The notes under the pieces were generated by a model. That model ran no database searches, had not been told where the DNA came from, and saw nothing but the letters and a program-made list of their open reading frames with translations. Of a DNA stretch of 64,000 bases, positions 23,794 to 34,040 are shown one piece after another; positions within the stretch are counted from its first letter, which is position 1; each line of letters starts with the position of its first letter. This stretch comes from Tupaia tana. Taxonomy: Eukaryota; Chordata; Mammalia; Scandentia; Tupaiidae. The stretch lies in the NCBI GenBank assembly GCA_026018925.1, contig JAKSZU010000016.1, positions 28,114,877 through 28,178,876 on the forward strand, given 5' to 3'. The translations under genes were made by a program, and so were the position numbers.

Positions 23794-23880
23794 GTTAACA
23801 TACGTGTATCTAAAAACATACATATATCTAAAACATGTTAACATACTTATATCTAAAAACATGGACATATATGCATGCAC
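23794..23880. repeat. Two-copy, about 43-bp AT-rich tandem duplication in the 3' UTR
   Basis: GTTAACATAC starts at 23794 and again at 23837, each followed by TATCTAAAAACAT. The sequence is AT-rich, and the period happens to match the 43-bp duplication 0.5 kb away. Confidence 0.7.
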
Positions 23881-24180
23881 AACACAGGCTTAGATACAAA
23901 ACATCCTAAGTTAAGTGGCCCCTGTTGTCTGAGACTTGCTTTTTCAAAATTACCACCTTTTCTAAACTCAACCTTTCTATTACATTCCCACAACTCAAAA
24001 TTATAGTAAATCATACTCTAAAGGTTTTGTTTCAATCTTAAAAACCCTGGGTAAACCAAATTATATCCAGAAACAAAAACATATCTAGAGCTAAACTAAC
24101 ATCGTTCACCCTTTAAAAACAAACAAAAAAAGCAAAAAAGTAATATTAAGACACTACAAAACTTGCACAAGCATTTCTTT

Positions 24181-24186
24181 TTTATT
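24181..24186 (-). terminator. Candidate proximal poly(A) signal, PROSER2
   Basis: AATAAA on the minus strand (TTTATT on the plus strand), about 500 bases after the PROSER2 stop codon. It would give a short 3' UTR isoform. Confidence 0.35.
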
Positions 24187-24684
24187 TTCTTAGAAAAGAA
24201 GGGGAAATCCTGAGTATAGAGATCTGAACTGGCTTTCTTGTCATGTAGTTGGGGTAAAAGGCTAGATTAGAGACTCAGGAACAACAGACCAGGCCCAGCC
24301 CACTGCTCCCAAACCCCCAAACACTGGACATTTACAAATCATGGACACTGACAAGTTTTAAAGATGATTTGGTCTCTGAGTTCTTGGAAAAGGAAGGCGC
24401 CACGACATGGGCCTGGATTCTTCTTTTTCTTGGAAGGCTTCCCTGCTTCAAGCGCCAGGCCTAAGCCTCTGCACTGACAGAGGGCCTGTGGCTACTGCTC
24501 TGTGCCTCTGTACGTCCACTTTAGGCCACACAGCTCCTGGATTTGTGGGATGAGGTGACCTGTATTAACACTAAGATGTCGTATCATCTTCTTTTTGGGT
24601 GGGAAAAGTTAAGGGATATTTTCACCATCCTGCCGGACATGGCCAGTGACCATGCCTGCCACAGCGCCCTTGCCACAGCATCCA

Positions 24685-25706
24685 TCATAAGGTTTCCTTT
24701 AGCAGCCCGAGCTTCCTCAGGGCCTCCCGCCGAGCCTCCTCCGTAGAACCTCGGCCAGCAAACTGCACGGTGACACCCTGGGGTCTGAAGCCCACAGCTC
24801 TGGGGAGAGAGCCTGACCGCTTCCTCCCATCCTGGCCACAGTCCAGCGGCCGGTGTTCATAGAAGCTCTTGCTGTTGTTCTGGCGTGCAAGCCTGTTGGT
24901 GATGGTAGGGTCTGGGCAGAAGGTGATGCTCTTTCCAGCAGAGATGAAGGGACTGGGCTCGCTTCTGAGGACCTCGTGGATGCTCTGGAAGCCATTAGCC
25001 ATCGCTGGGGCCTGCTCCGTCTGCACACCTCTGGACTGCTGCCCACCACGCTGCCCTTCTGCCCAAGGGCTTTCAGCTTCCTTGACCAGGCCTGACTTGC
25101 CTAGGTCACGTGTTGCCCTCTCTGGAGAGAAGCTTTGCCTATGCTCCACAAGATCACTCTTCTGTGACCGATCTTCCATGTCTCCTGTGCTGAGAAAAGA
25201 GACACCATTGATGTTGGCCAAGACCTGGGCTTTCCGCTCCTGCACGTTGACGGCAGCTTTGGAGATGGTCTTATTGAATTCCTTCCCCGAGCTGTTGGTC
25301 ACACTGATGTTGCTGGGGAAGCGATGGACCTTGGGTGCCGGCTGCCTGTGCCACGGGAAGTGGTCTCCATTCCGGGGAGCTAAAGATGTCAGTGTCCTCC
25401 ATTCTCCGGGCCTGCACTCCTTTGATGGGGATGTGGGCGAAAGGGCTTCATTTCCTGCCAACTTTTCAGAAATTTTCTGTGCGATAACAAGAGGAGTAGG
25501 AACTGAGCGGGGGAGTTTGGGGTGCTCTGTGGGAGGAGGTGGAGAGAGCAGCTCTCTCCTGGGGTAGGCTGGGGCTGAGGTGTTCAGTGGGGAAGGTGGC
25601 AGGGGAAGGGCCTCTGGAACCGTGGCATCTGGCGGTGGAGAATTCTCAGCATCTTGTTTTTTGTATTCGAGAACAGGGATGTCTTCCTTTCCGATGGGTC
25701 CAGCCC
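24685..25706 (-). CDS. PROSER2: PROSER2 last coding exon (residues 131-470, stop TGA)
   Basis: Long terminal coding exon. The acceptor is CATTTTGCAG|GGGCTGG, and the first two bases complete a glycine codon with exon 2. It begins GAGPIGKEDIPVLEYKK, then runs through a proline-rich region (about residues 154-205, with SPPPD, LPLPPSPL and LSPPPPTEHP) and a long polar, Ser/Thr-rich middle. It closes with the basic tail STEEARREALRKLGLLKETL, a C-terminal motif that I recall as shared with SARG. The stop is TGA at 24687-24685. The reading frame is open throughout with no frameshift, so the gene looks intact. The assembled protein is 470 aa, slightly longer than the roughly 435 aa I remember for human. 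A missed or extra short exon cannot be excluded without transcripts, but the phases fit without one. Confidence 0.87.
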
Positions 25707-25922
25707 CTGCAAAATGAGGGAGAGGCTTCATAATCTACAACCTTGGGTAAAAGTAAATACATTATACTCCTTTTCACTGAATCAAGAGACACAACACCCA
25801 CTCTCTCAGGGCTCCCATAAGACTCCACTATCTCTATTCCCCAGATAGTGAAGGGGAAGCAGTACGTTCTCATGACCACACGCTAAGGAAGGGCTAATCC
25901 ATAATGGTGAAAAGCCTGTGAG

Positions 25923-26142
25923 GAGGTCAGCAGATGGCAAGGTGGTTAAGACACTGGACTTCCATATGGCTAGACCTGATGGCTTGAAAATCACGCTGGG
26001 CATGTGTGCATGCGTGCCCCAAAAGAATGAGAAGAGTGGAGGAGAAGGAATTGTGACATCCCCCCGGGGGTGGTGGCCACCTTTCCTCTCTTTCTAGTAA
26101 GCCCACGTTGCCCTAAGGCAAAAATCCAAAACAAAACCAAAC
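25923..26142 (+). mobile_element. SINE family 1, older (PROSER2 intron 2)
   Basis: GTCAGCAGATGGCAAGGTGG head and TTGCCCTAAGGCAAAAATCC end. Confidence 0.8.
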
Positions 26143-26392
26143 CTGTGTGAGAAATGCTTAAGAGCCAGGAGCTTCCTGTAAGAACAGGCCTTGAGGCTCC
26201 ATCACCCTAAGGGGAAACTGAGGCTACACACCAACAACTCCAGTTCTTTTTAGACAAAGTGCACAACGCTACAACATTTCTCTATCACATAGAAATGTTC
26301 CCTGAAAGCACATGTGGAATTTGATAGGCCTGCTTTTGAGCCTTCACTCAAAAGTGACATATGTCAATCTGAGATCACATGATATCACTAAA

Positions 26393-26620
26393 GGGCGCGT
26401 GCGCTTGCCAGACAGAGAGACATAGAGACAGAAAGTGAGAAATCACCCCCCGGGGGGGATGGTCACGCTGCAATCCCTTCTCCTCCATTCTCCTCTCGGG
26501 ATCTTGGGCACGCACGCACACGCGCCCAGCATGAATTTTAAGCCACCGGGTCCGGGACGCGAACCGCGGTCGACTACGTGGGAGTCCAGCGACATAGCCA
26601 TTACGCTAACTGCTGGTTCC
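26393..26620 (-). mobile_element. SINE family 1, antisense, lacking its 3' tail
   Basis: Near-consensus from GGGCGCGTGCGCTTGCCAGA to GCTAACTGCTGGTTCCC. The terminal GAGAGGTTTTTCGCTATA and poly-T are missing. Confidence 0.9.
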
Positions 26621-26639
26621 CTCTTTTCTTTCTTTAATG

Positions 26640-26845
26640 AGAAAGATGGAGGTGGTGGTGGGGGGGTTATATGGGAGATGGTCATGCCACAACCCTTCTC
26701 CTTATTTCTCTCTCTTTTCAGGATTTTGGGCATGTGCACACATATACCTGGCATGTTTTTCAAGCCTCTGGATCTGAAACCCAAGTTGTGCAGTCAGCCA
26801 TGTGGGATCCAGCTGCCTTAACCACCCCACTGTAGGCTGGCCCTC
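26640..26845 (-). mobile_element. SINE family 3, antisense
   Basis: GGGAGATGGTCATGCCACAA to CACTGTAGGCTGGCCC. Confidence 0.75.
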
Positions 26846-26970
26846 ACCTGACCTTTTCTGCACCTAGAGTTACACACTCATCCTCTGCTACAAAACTGTA
26901 AGCCATGTCTTTGTATCTTTAGAGTCTCACATAATGTCTACTGGAGTAGGCACTTAAAATTGTGAAAATA

Positions 26971-27067
26971 TGGGGCCAGAAAGGGGTATGGTGGTCAAGG
27001 CAGCTGGATCCCACATAGCAGACTCTGCAACTCAAGTCCCACACCAGGTGGTTTGAAAATGATGCCA
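26971..27067 (+). mobile_element. SINE family 3, left part of a split copy
   Basis: GGGGCCAGAAAGGGGTATGG to GAAAATGATGCCA. It resumes at 27336 after a nested SINE. Confidence 0.82.
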
Positions 27068-27335
27068 GGGGGCCATTAAGGGTCATAGTAGTTAAGATGC
27101 TGGACTCCCACATGGTTGACTGTGGCTCAAGTCTCCAACTGGCGCCTTGAAACTCATGCCAGGCACATGTGTGGGCATGCTAAAAATCCCAAGAAGAGAA
27201 TGGAGGAGAAAGGATTGTGGCGGTGGCCATCCCTCCTGGTGTGGGGGTGTGATTTCTCGCTTTCTGTCTCTCTGTCTCTCCAGTGAGCGCACGTGCCCTA
27301 TAACAAAAATCTCTCAAAAGGAGAAGAAAAGAAAA
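27068..27335 (+). mobile_element. SINE family 1, nested
   Basis: Inserted within a family 3 SINE. The duplication GAAAATGATGCCA lies at 27055 and 27336. Confidence 0.9.
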
Positions 27336-27505
27336 GAAAATGATGCCAAGCTTGTTGTGTACATGCCCAAAATTCCAAGAAGAAAATGAGAAGAATGGAT
27401 TGTGGTGTGGCTATCTCCTTGGGAGTAATTCACTTTCCCTCGCTCTCTCTGTCTCTGGCGAGCACATGTGCCCTATAGCAAAAACTTAAAAAAAAAAAAA
27501 AAAAA
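27336..27505 (+). mobile_element. SINE family 3, right part of a split copy
   Basis: Continues from 27067, through ATGTGCCCTATAGCAAAAAC to poly-A. Confidence 0.8.
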
Positions 27506-28478
27506 TTGTTGTGAAAATATGAGAAAACCAATGGGTGGAGGAGGCTTATTTTCAAAAGTGTTTTCCTTGGCATCATAATGTAACCTGACATTTTAAAAGG
27601 ATCACCTGGTTCAAATTTCTTTTAGGAACTATAATTTAAAGCAGAAGTGTAGTAAATAATGGGAAACTCATATCAAGTCTCTTCTTTGAAGAGATGGCTT
27701 CAGACCAAGCGCCATATGTACATGGAACCCATAATCATAATACGTGACATTCTGATTAATGCTTGCTTAAAATATATATTTATATATTTTCTTTTCTCAA
27801 GGCCCATGACAAATGGCAGTGTTTTTATAGTTCCCAGAACCATAGTATTTCCCTCCTATTTCTTCCTCAAACTTTCTAATCCTATCACCTTACCCACATT
27901 TGTTTCTAATCAGGAAAACAATTGCAAGGGCTTCTCTCTGTCCATTTTCCTCCAGCTCCATCCCAGGACTCCATGGACAAGAGCAGACCTCTCCTTTGAT
28001 GTCATTCAGAGTCAAGCAAAATGTACAGAGCAAAGCTGAGCTGGATTTTCCTTCTGTTTTTTTCCTGTTTTCTTAAACCAGATGACTTTTCGGTTTAGCT
28101 TGCAAACTTATGCTTCAGAAATGGGCGTATTCTCTTGCAATAAAATACAGGACCCTTGTCTTTTTTCCCCCAAGAATTAAATTGTTACCTGGATGCCCTT
28201 CCAATTTTCTTTCTTGCATATACGTTTAATAAATAAAATAATACCTATGTATAAGACTTGTGTATATGCCTACTTAGTCTCATTCTTTATTCTAGCCTTT
28301 TAGGAATTTCCTTTTATTGGACTACCAAGAAAGAGGATGCTTCTCTCCTATAAAAATCTGATAACCGCAGCAGCTTCTTTCCTGGCACACACAGGAAAAC
28401 CCAACACAGTGCCACTGTGTCTTGTAGGAGGCCAACAATCCAAGCCCGAGACCCGGGGACGCGTGCTTCCGTCCTCAC
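27506..28478. other. PROSER2 intron 2, exon-2 side
   Basis: No recognised repeat apart from a short AT stretch (AAATATATATTTATATATTT at 27771). Confidence 0.5.
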
Positions 28479-28731
28479 CTGCTGCGTGAGCCGTATCGGG
28501 ACAGCAGTCAGCTTCCCTAGCTGCAGCATCTGGCTGCACTAAATCGATGACATCCTCAGGCTCGGAGTGACTGGATGCACTCTCTTCCAGAGACTGTGAG
28601 GAGTGGCAATGGACGCCACTGTCACAAAGGACTGGCTCCTCAATGTCGTCTTCCAGGGAATCAATAGTCTCTTCAAAAAACAGGATCACATCCTTTTCCT
28701 CATGTGTGAGATATTTCAGGCTTTCATCATC
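28479..28731 (-). CDS. PROSER2: PROSER2 coding exon 2 (residues 47-130, split codon 131)
   Basis: Middle coding exon. The acceptor TTCTCACAG|GATGAT starts it in phase 0. The donor GCAGCAG|GTGAGG at 28478 leaves one base of codon 131, so the downstream intron is phase 1 and matches exon 3. It encodes DDESLKYLTH followed by the acidic, aromatic motif EEKDVILFFEETIDSLE (residues 57-73), which is the signature I associate with the PROSER2/SARG family. Serine- and acid-rich sequence follows (SSQSLEESASSHSEPED). No transmembrane segment, signal peptide or catalytic motif is seen. The protein is probably intracellular and largely disordered, with no established biochemical activity that I know of. 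Its introns are 19,153 bp upstream and 2,772 bp downstream. Confidence 0.87.
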
Positions 28732-29430
28732 CTGTGAGAAAGGTTGGGGATGGGGAATGGAAGAAATAAAGCAAGCAGTGGTTTCACATGGAGTAGGGAT
28801 TAGCGCATGATCTAGGGAAGAAGTCACCGCCCTCTATCATCTCCCTGCCATGTGGGCTACCCTCTGACAGACTGGGGCCTGTGTGTCTCTGACTGTTTCA
28901 CCTGCATGGAAAAGAAGACTGCCACAAAGGTGAGCACATGAAGGGTCTTAGACCTGTTACTGTGCTCCCTTGTGGTTCCTATGGAGTCAAGGCCAAAAAA
29001 AAAATACCCAGTTTTCCTTCAGTACCTCCTTGTGAAAGCTGTTTCCAGCCTACTGCTGCCAAGCACACTTGTTGTTCCATAACAATAGGAAATCTTTGGT
29101 TAAAGATAGTGACTTGAACTTAAAAGAGTGGATTGTTTATCTCCTCTCCCTCCAGAAGCCCCACTAACACAATAAAGGGATTTCTTCTAAAGACGTGAAT
29201 CACAAATAGGGAAAGAGATGACAGCAACGAGGACATTAGGGCAGAAGACAAGTGGAAGCTAAGAGCCAAAAGGCCAAACCTGCAGGTGGCAACCTGGGGC
29301 CCGCGAGTGGCTGCTGTGTCCTGCAGGCTGCCCAGGCAGGCCTGAGTGGTACTGGCAGTGTGGCATAGGGGACGGGAAAGGAACAGAAGCAGTGGGATCA
29401 CCCAGCAGAATACTGGAGGGTCATTCATTT
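28732..29430. other. PROSER2 intron 1, exon-2 side
   Basis: No repeat recognised. This block next to the exon is free of SINEs. Confidence 0.5.
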
Positions 29431-29693
29431 TTTTTTTTTTTTTTTTGAGAGGTTTTTGCTATAGGGCGCGTGCGCTCGCCAGACAGACAGAGACAGAGAA
29501 ACAGAAAGTGAGAAATCACCCCCCCAGGGGGATGGCCACGCCGCAATCCCTTCTCCTCCATTCTCCTCTCGGGATCTTGGGCACGCACGCACACGCACCC
29601 CGTGTGAGTTTAAGCCACCAGATCCGGGACTCGAACCACGGTCGACTACGTGGGAGTCCAGCGACATAGCCATTATGCTAACTGCTGGTCCCA
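29431..29693 (-). mobile_element. SINE family 1, antisense, young
   Basis: TTTGCTATAGGGCGCGTGCG to ATGCTAACTGCTGGTCCC. GGTCATTC-type sequence repeats on each side. Confidence 0.93.
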
Positions 29694-29703
29694 AGGTTCA
29701 TTC

Positions 29704-29936
29704 TTTTTAAAAGTTTATTTTATTCATGATCAAGAGTGCATTTGCACAAGAAAGAGACACCTTTGACAAGTTTACTCATGCCACGATCCTTTTCCCTAGC
29801 CCTCTACTTCATCAGGCTCTTGCACCATGATGCGCCCCGTGTTTGCAAGCTGATTCTGGGATCAGAACCATGGTCAGCCAGATGACTTCTAGTGATGAGT
29901 TCAATTTCCTACCAACTGCACCATTAGGCTGGGCCA
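29704..29936 (-). mobile_element. SINE family 5, antisense
   Basis: AAAAGTTTATTTTATTCATG tail side to CACCATTAGGCTGGGCC head side. Confidence 0.7.
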
Positions 29937-30154
29937 CAGTTTTTTATTCCTAAAGAAGATAAGGAGTAACTCTGAAGTGGGGGCCATGAAGCAGAGTTGA
30001 TGGTGAGGAATTGTACTGGCACTGGGAGAGTAAACGAAGCCAAACTGATATCTTCTAAACAGGGTCGTAAGTCTTCTTTGGGGAATCTGGAGGGTCCAAG
30101 AGCCAAAAAAGGCTGACACCCGAAGTTCCCCAATGAAAAGCTCAGTGATATCAG

Positions 30155-30210
30155 TTGACTCATGGCCATAATCCCTTCTCCTCCATCTCTACATCCTTTC
30201 AGGATTTGGG

Positions 30211-30255
<45 letters not shown>

Positions 30256-30340
30256 CCAAGTCACCAGGTCTAGGAGTTGACTGAGCGGTAGGTCAAGTGA
30301 ATCTATTAGCTCACAGAACCACTAGGTCACAGGCTGGCTC
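30155..30340 (-). mobile_element. SINE family 3, antisense, with CA expansion
   Basis: CATAATCCCTTCTCCTCCAT to CACTAGGTCACAGGCTGGC, interrupted by a (CA)n run. Confidence 0.72.
30213..30252 (+). repeat. (CA)n microsatellite inside a SINE
   Basis: About 20 CA units that expanded from the CACACA stretch of an antisense family 3 SINE. Confidence 0.95.
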
Positions 30341-30559
30341 AATTAGAGACTTCCCTTTAGGTGGTAGTATAATATACACTTGTTTCTCGGATGATCAACA
30401 CAAGAATATGCACATTTCTCTAACTAGCCTGGCCATATCAGCTTAATGCTGAGAGAATGATGATTCAGGAAAAGGAGAGATAGCTACAGCAAGGGTTAGG
30501 AAAGCAGACAGAACACTGCTAGGGAGAATAAGCAATAGGTACCTGCCGGATATAACGCT

Positions 30560-31275
30560 ATACACAATTTCTGGGTCACAAGACAGGTGTCTGCTTTGGT
30601 AGACAGATACACCCCAGTGGTTTTCCAAAGTGGCTGAACTAATTTATATTCTACTAGTAGGGTTGGTAGCTCTGAATCTCTGCATGATAAGTATGTGATA
30701 GTATCAGATTATTATTTTCATGAAGACTAGTGGTGTTGAGCATTTTTTCCATAATACTTACTGGCCATTTGAAGATCCTCTCATAAAGTGCCTGTGTAAA
30801 CCTTTAGCCTATTTTTCTATTACTGTATCTTTAAAACATGATTTAGAGGGGCTTTTTATTTATTCTAACTATAAATCTTTTGTTGGATATATTGCAAATA
30901 TTTTCTTGCTCAGCAGCTTGCTTTTTCTCTTAATGATGGGGGTCTTTTGGTGATTAACCCTTCATTTTATTTATTTATTTTTTAATCCTTCATTTCAATG
31001 TAGTGCAATGTGCTGCTCTGTTCCTGGATTGTGTTTTCTGTACACTTGTTTACTTGTCTATCTGTACACCAATAAAATAGTTTGAATTACTATAACTTTA
31101 TAACAAGTCTCAACATCTGTGAGTTTAAAGACCTAGTTTTGCTGTTCTTCCTTAAGTCTGTGCTAGCTTCTCTTGCCTTTTTTATCTCCACGCATATTTT
31201 AGTATCTTTTGTCAATTTCCATACACACATAAACATATGTGCCCCTGCTGTGACTTGAACTGGAATTGCATGGAC
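30560..31275 (-). mobile_element. LINE-1 fragment, antisense
   Basis: Landmarks in order match the reverse complement of an L1 ORF2 end: GGTTTTCCAAAGTGGCTGAA, GAGCATTTTTTCCATAAT, TTACTGGCCATTTGAAGATC, ATTGCAAATATTTTCTTGCT, ACTATAACTTTATAACAAGT and TTTGTCAATTTCCATACACA. It is old and interrupted by stops. Confidence 0.8.
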
Positions 31276-31351
31276 AGTCTTCAAATTCAGGAGAACTGAT
31301 GGTTTTGCAGTATTTTTTCAAACAACAAATAGGGTGTATGCCTTCATTTAT

Positions 31352-31417
31352 TTGGACGTGTTCTCGGAACGTGGTCCCTAGACCAGCAGCAGCAGCAGTA
31401 GCATCTGGGAACTTGGA
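31352..31417 (-). mobile_element. MER5A-like (hAT-Charlie), first segment
   Basis: AACGTGGTCCCTAGACCAGC and GCATCTGGGAACTTGG match the reverse complement of MER5A. The element continues at 31652 after a SINE insertion. Confidence 0.75.
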
Positions 31418-31650
31418 AATATGGCCCAGCCGCAGCCTGTGCTGGCTGACACCCAATAGGCTGAGGCCACATAGGAGGCCAGGATTTACTCCCCAGCCCA
31501 TCCTAAAAGTTGGGGGCAGTGGCAAGTGCCTGTCATCCCAGCAATTCAGGAAGCTGAAGCAGAAGGATCACGACAGAAAACCCTATCTTACCCCTCGCCT
31601 CCCCACCCCCAGAAAGGAAGACAAACGGGGAAAGAAGAAGGAATACAAAT
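31418..31650 (+). mobile_element. SINE family 4 (tRNA/7SL) inserted in MER5A
   Basis: The tRNA-like head (ATGGCCCAGCCGCAGCCTGT on) is joined to GGCAGTGGCAAGTGCCTGTC, ATCCCAGCAATTCAGG and GAAGCAGAAGGATCACGA. These match the start of Alu/B1 7SL sequence (GCCTGTAATCCCAGC and GGCAGGAGGATCACGA). Confidence 0.75.
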
Positions 31651-31651
31651 T

Positions 31652-31714
31652 ATTGGGTCCCACCCTAGATCTACTGAACCAGAAACCTTAAGGAGTTGGG
31701 CTGTCAATCTGTGT
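31652..31714 (-). mobile_element. MER5A-like, middle segment
   Basis: GGGTCCCACCCTAGATCTAC, TGAACCAGAAACC and CAATCTGTGTTTTT continue the MER5A match. A second SINE interrupts it just downstream. Confidence 0.78.
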
Positions 31715-31726
31715 TTTTGTTTTTCT

Positions 31727-31911
31727 AAGTTTATTTATTTCTTCCATGAACAAGTGAGCGAGTGAGAGAGAGAGAGAAACCCTTCAAGATTTCGATGCCG
31801 CAATCCACCCTAGTCAGCCCCAGCGCGTGGGCATGTGCATGCCCAACATACTCCATATGGAGATGTGGAAGCCTTCCATGTGGCTCAGCCACTGCACCAC
31901 CATCCAGGCCC
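31727..31911 (-). mobile_element. SINE family 4, antisense, inserted in MER5A
   Basis: TTTATTTATTTCTTCCATGA tail to GCACCACCATCCAGGCCCC head. Confidence 0.65.
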
Positions 31912-31975
31912 CTCAATCTATGTTTAAACATATCCTCTAGGTAATCCTCATGCACTAAAGTTTTAGATGTACTGA
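31912..31975 (-). mobile_element. MER5A-like, last segment
   Basis: CAATCTATGTTTAAACATAT, CCTCTAGGTAATCCTCATGC and ACTAAAGTTTTAG complete the MER5A match after the second SINE. Confidence 0.75.
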
Positions 31976-32107
31976 TATGTTTCCTTCATTTCTCTCAACT
32001 ATACTTTGTAGTTTCCAGGGCCGAGATCTTCTGTGTTTTTTGTCTTTGGTATTTGGGTCTATCTACCTTTTGGATTTCACTTCCCGCTACTCTCTCCTTT
32101 CTACTTG

Positions 32108-32335
32108 ATAGTGGGAGCGGCAAACTTTCTTAGTAAAGATGCAGAGAATAAATATTTTGGGCTTTGCAGGTTTTAGGGCGGCAACTACTCAACACTGTCC
32201 ATGTAGGAAAAAAATCATAGAAAATATGTAAATGAATGAGTCTGGCTTTTGTTATGCTAAATCTTTATTTACAAAAAGTCCAAGACGAGGACAAATTTGG
32301 TCTAAAGGCTGCAGTTCATCAATTCTTGCTCTATA
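32108..32335 (+). mobile_element. MER20 (hAT-Charlie) DNA transposon
   Basis: GCGGCAAACTTTCTTAGTAA, ATTTTGGGCTTTGCAGG, GGCAACTACTCAACACTGTC and TCTTTATTTACAAAAAGTCC appear in the order of the MER20 consensus. The copy is diverged. MER20 copies act as regulatory elements in some placental tissues; nothing here shows that. Confidence 0.85.
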
Positions 32336-32373
32336 CTCAAATCAGTCATTGGCCATTGTCTATACCTGTTTCT

Positions 32374-32589
32374 TTATCTTTTTTCTTTTTTGGCTATAGG
32401 ACAGGTGCACTCACCAGAGAGACACAAAGTGAGAAATCACCTCTCAGGGGAGATTGGCCACTCTGAAATCTCTTCTCCTCCATACTCTTCTCAGGATTCT
32501 GGGCAGGCATGTACATGGCCCAGGACTCAAACCATACAGTCGTCCATGTGGAATCCAGTGCCTTAACCTCTATGCCAACTGCTGGCCCT
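32374..32589 (-). mobile_element. SINE family 1/3, antisense, internally deleted
   Basis: GGCTATAGGACAGGTGCACT to TATGCCAACTGCTGGCCC. CTATACCTGTTTCT is duplicated at 32360 and 32590. Confidence 0.88.
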
Positions 32590-33149
32590 CTATACCTGTT
32601 TCTATGTCAGCAATGCCCATCTCTGCACGGTGACCTCTTAACTATCCTTCATGGCCCAATATACTCCCATCGCATCCACCAATTAGTACACTCAAATACT
32701 TGAATAGCTCCTGAGCACTGGCAATGCAAGCACAATGGTGAGGATGGTGTGTTTACGATCTAGACTTTGCCATCTAATAAGGGCTTTGGATTAGAAAACT
32801 GCAATTTGAGTAAGTGGAAATTCTTTGACACGATGACCACGGGGTATCATGAAAACACAACATCGGAATCAATTGACATTTTAGGCAAAGGGGATCTGAT
32901 CAAGAAAAACTTCGGAGAAGAAATATTAGTCAATAAACTGAAAGAAACGGGTGAAAGTTAAACACAGGGACAAGTTAGATGTGCATTCTGGAAAGATCAC
33001 ATTGGCTATGATGTGGAAAATACTGAATATGGGAGATAACTGGGAAAAATCATCTAAACTGGAGTAGGAGTGATGGGAATGCAGAGAAGAAGATAGATCT
33101 AAGAGACATTTTAAAAGTACAACCAATTCCTTATATAAAATTCTATTTT

Positions 33150-33293
33150 TTAAAAAGTGTATTTATTGTATGCATGAGAGAGAGATAAACAGGCACCCTT
33201 AATAGAGTCAACTTGAGATCCAAACTCCTGGTTGCCATGTGGCTTGAGCACTGCAGTTCAGTATGCTACCAGCCATGGCACAAGGCTGGTCCC
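33150..33293 (-). mobile_element. SINE family 5, antisense
   Basis: GTGTATTTATTGTATGCATG to CATGGCACAAGGCTGGTCC. Confidence 0.68.
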
Positions 33294-33316
33294 TACATAC
33301 ATATATATATATATAT

Positions 33317-33588
33317 TTTTTTTTTTTTAATTTTTTTTTTTAAAGTTTTGCTATAGAGTGTATGCACTCACTAAAGAGACAGAGAGAAAGAGAGGAAAAA
33401 TAAGAAATCACTCTCTGGAAGGTATGGCCACTCTACAATCCCTATGGCTTCCATTCTCCTCTTCGGATTTTGGTCACACATACACAATGTGCTCAGTGTA
33501 TTTTTCAAGCTACTAGGTACACAACTCGAACTGCACAGTTGGCCATGTGGGATCCAGCCACCTTAACCACCAAGCCATTGGCTAGTCA
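33317..33588 (-). mobile_element. SINE family 1/3, antisense
   Basis: GTTTTGCTATAGAGTGTATG to ACCAAGCCATTGGCTAGTC. Confidence 0.8.
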
Positions 33589-33614
33589 TTTTTTTTTTTT
33601 AATTAAAAAAAATT

Positions 33615-33783
33615 GGGGGAAAAGCAGCAGGTGGCATGGTAGTTAAGGTGCTGGACTCTCACATGGCCACCTGCAGTTCAAGTCCCGGACTTGGTGGCTT
33701 GCTTTCACACTTTCTCTCTCTCTCTCTGGTTAAATTGATGATGATGATGATGATAATAATAATAATAATAATAAGTAAAATAA
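33615..33783 (+). mobile_element. SINE family 2 with (GAT)n/(AAT)n tail
   Basis: AGCAGCAGGTGGCATGGTAG head. The tail after CTCTGGTTAAATT has expanded into GAT and AAT triplets. Confidence 0.88.
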
Positions 33784-33794
33784 TTCTTAAACTT

Positions 33795-34040
33795 TTTTTG
33801 TTATTATAGGTCATCATATGCTTGCCAGAGAGAGAGAAACAGGGAGAGAGAAAGTGAAAAAGCACCCCCTGGGGGAATGGCCATGCTGCAATCCCTTCTC
33901 TTCCATTTTCCTATTGAGACTTTGAGCATGCATGCACACATGCCCTGTGTGTCTTTCCAACCACCAGATCTGGGACTTGAACCAGTCAGTTGGCCATGTG
34001 GGATCCAGCTGTCTTAACCACCATGCCACTGGCTGGTCCT
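33795..34040 (-). mobile_element. SINE family 3, antisense
   Basis: GGTCATCATATGCTTGCCAG to ATGCCACTGGCTGGTCC. Confidence 0.82.

Larger units (their letters stand above)
21265..24684 (-). other. PROSER2: Probable long 3' UTR of PROSER2
   Basis: About 3.4 kb directly downstream of the stop codon contain no SINE and no recognisable transposon. This differs sharply from the surrounding DNA, where SINEs occur about every 700 bp. The base composition is AU-rich, as in many 3' UTRs. Minus-strand AATAAA signals lie at 24186-24181 and 21289-21284. The extent is inferred from lack of repeats plus the signals, not from transcript evidence. Confidence 0.5.

Noticed and set aside
24717-25567. Long alternative frames (110 and 232 codons) overlapping the last PROSER2 exon
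   Set aside because: They are shadows of the real coding frame; no independent signature.
30720-30953. Frame of 77 codons near 30.8 kb
   Set aside because: It lies in the antisense strand of an old L1 fragment.
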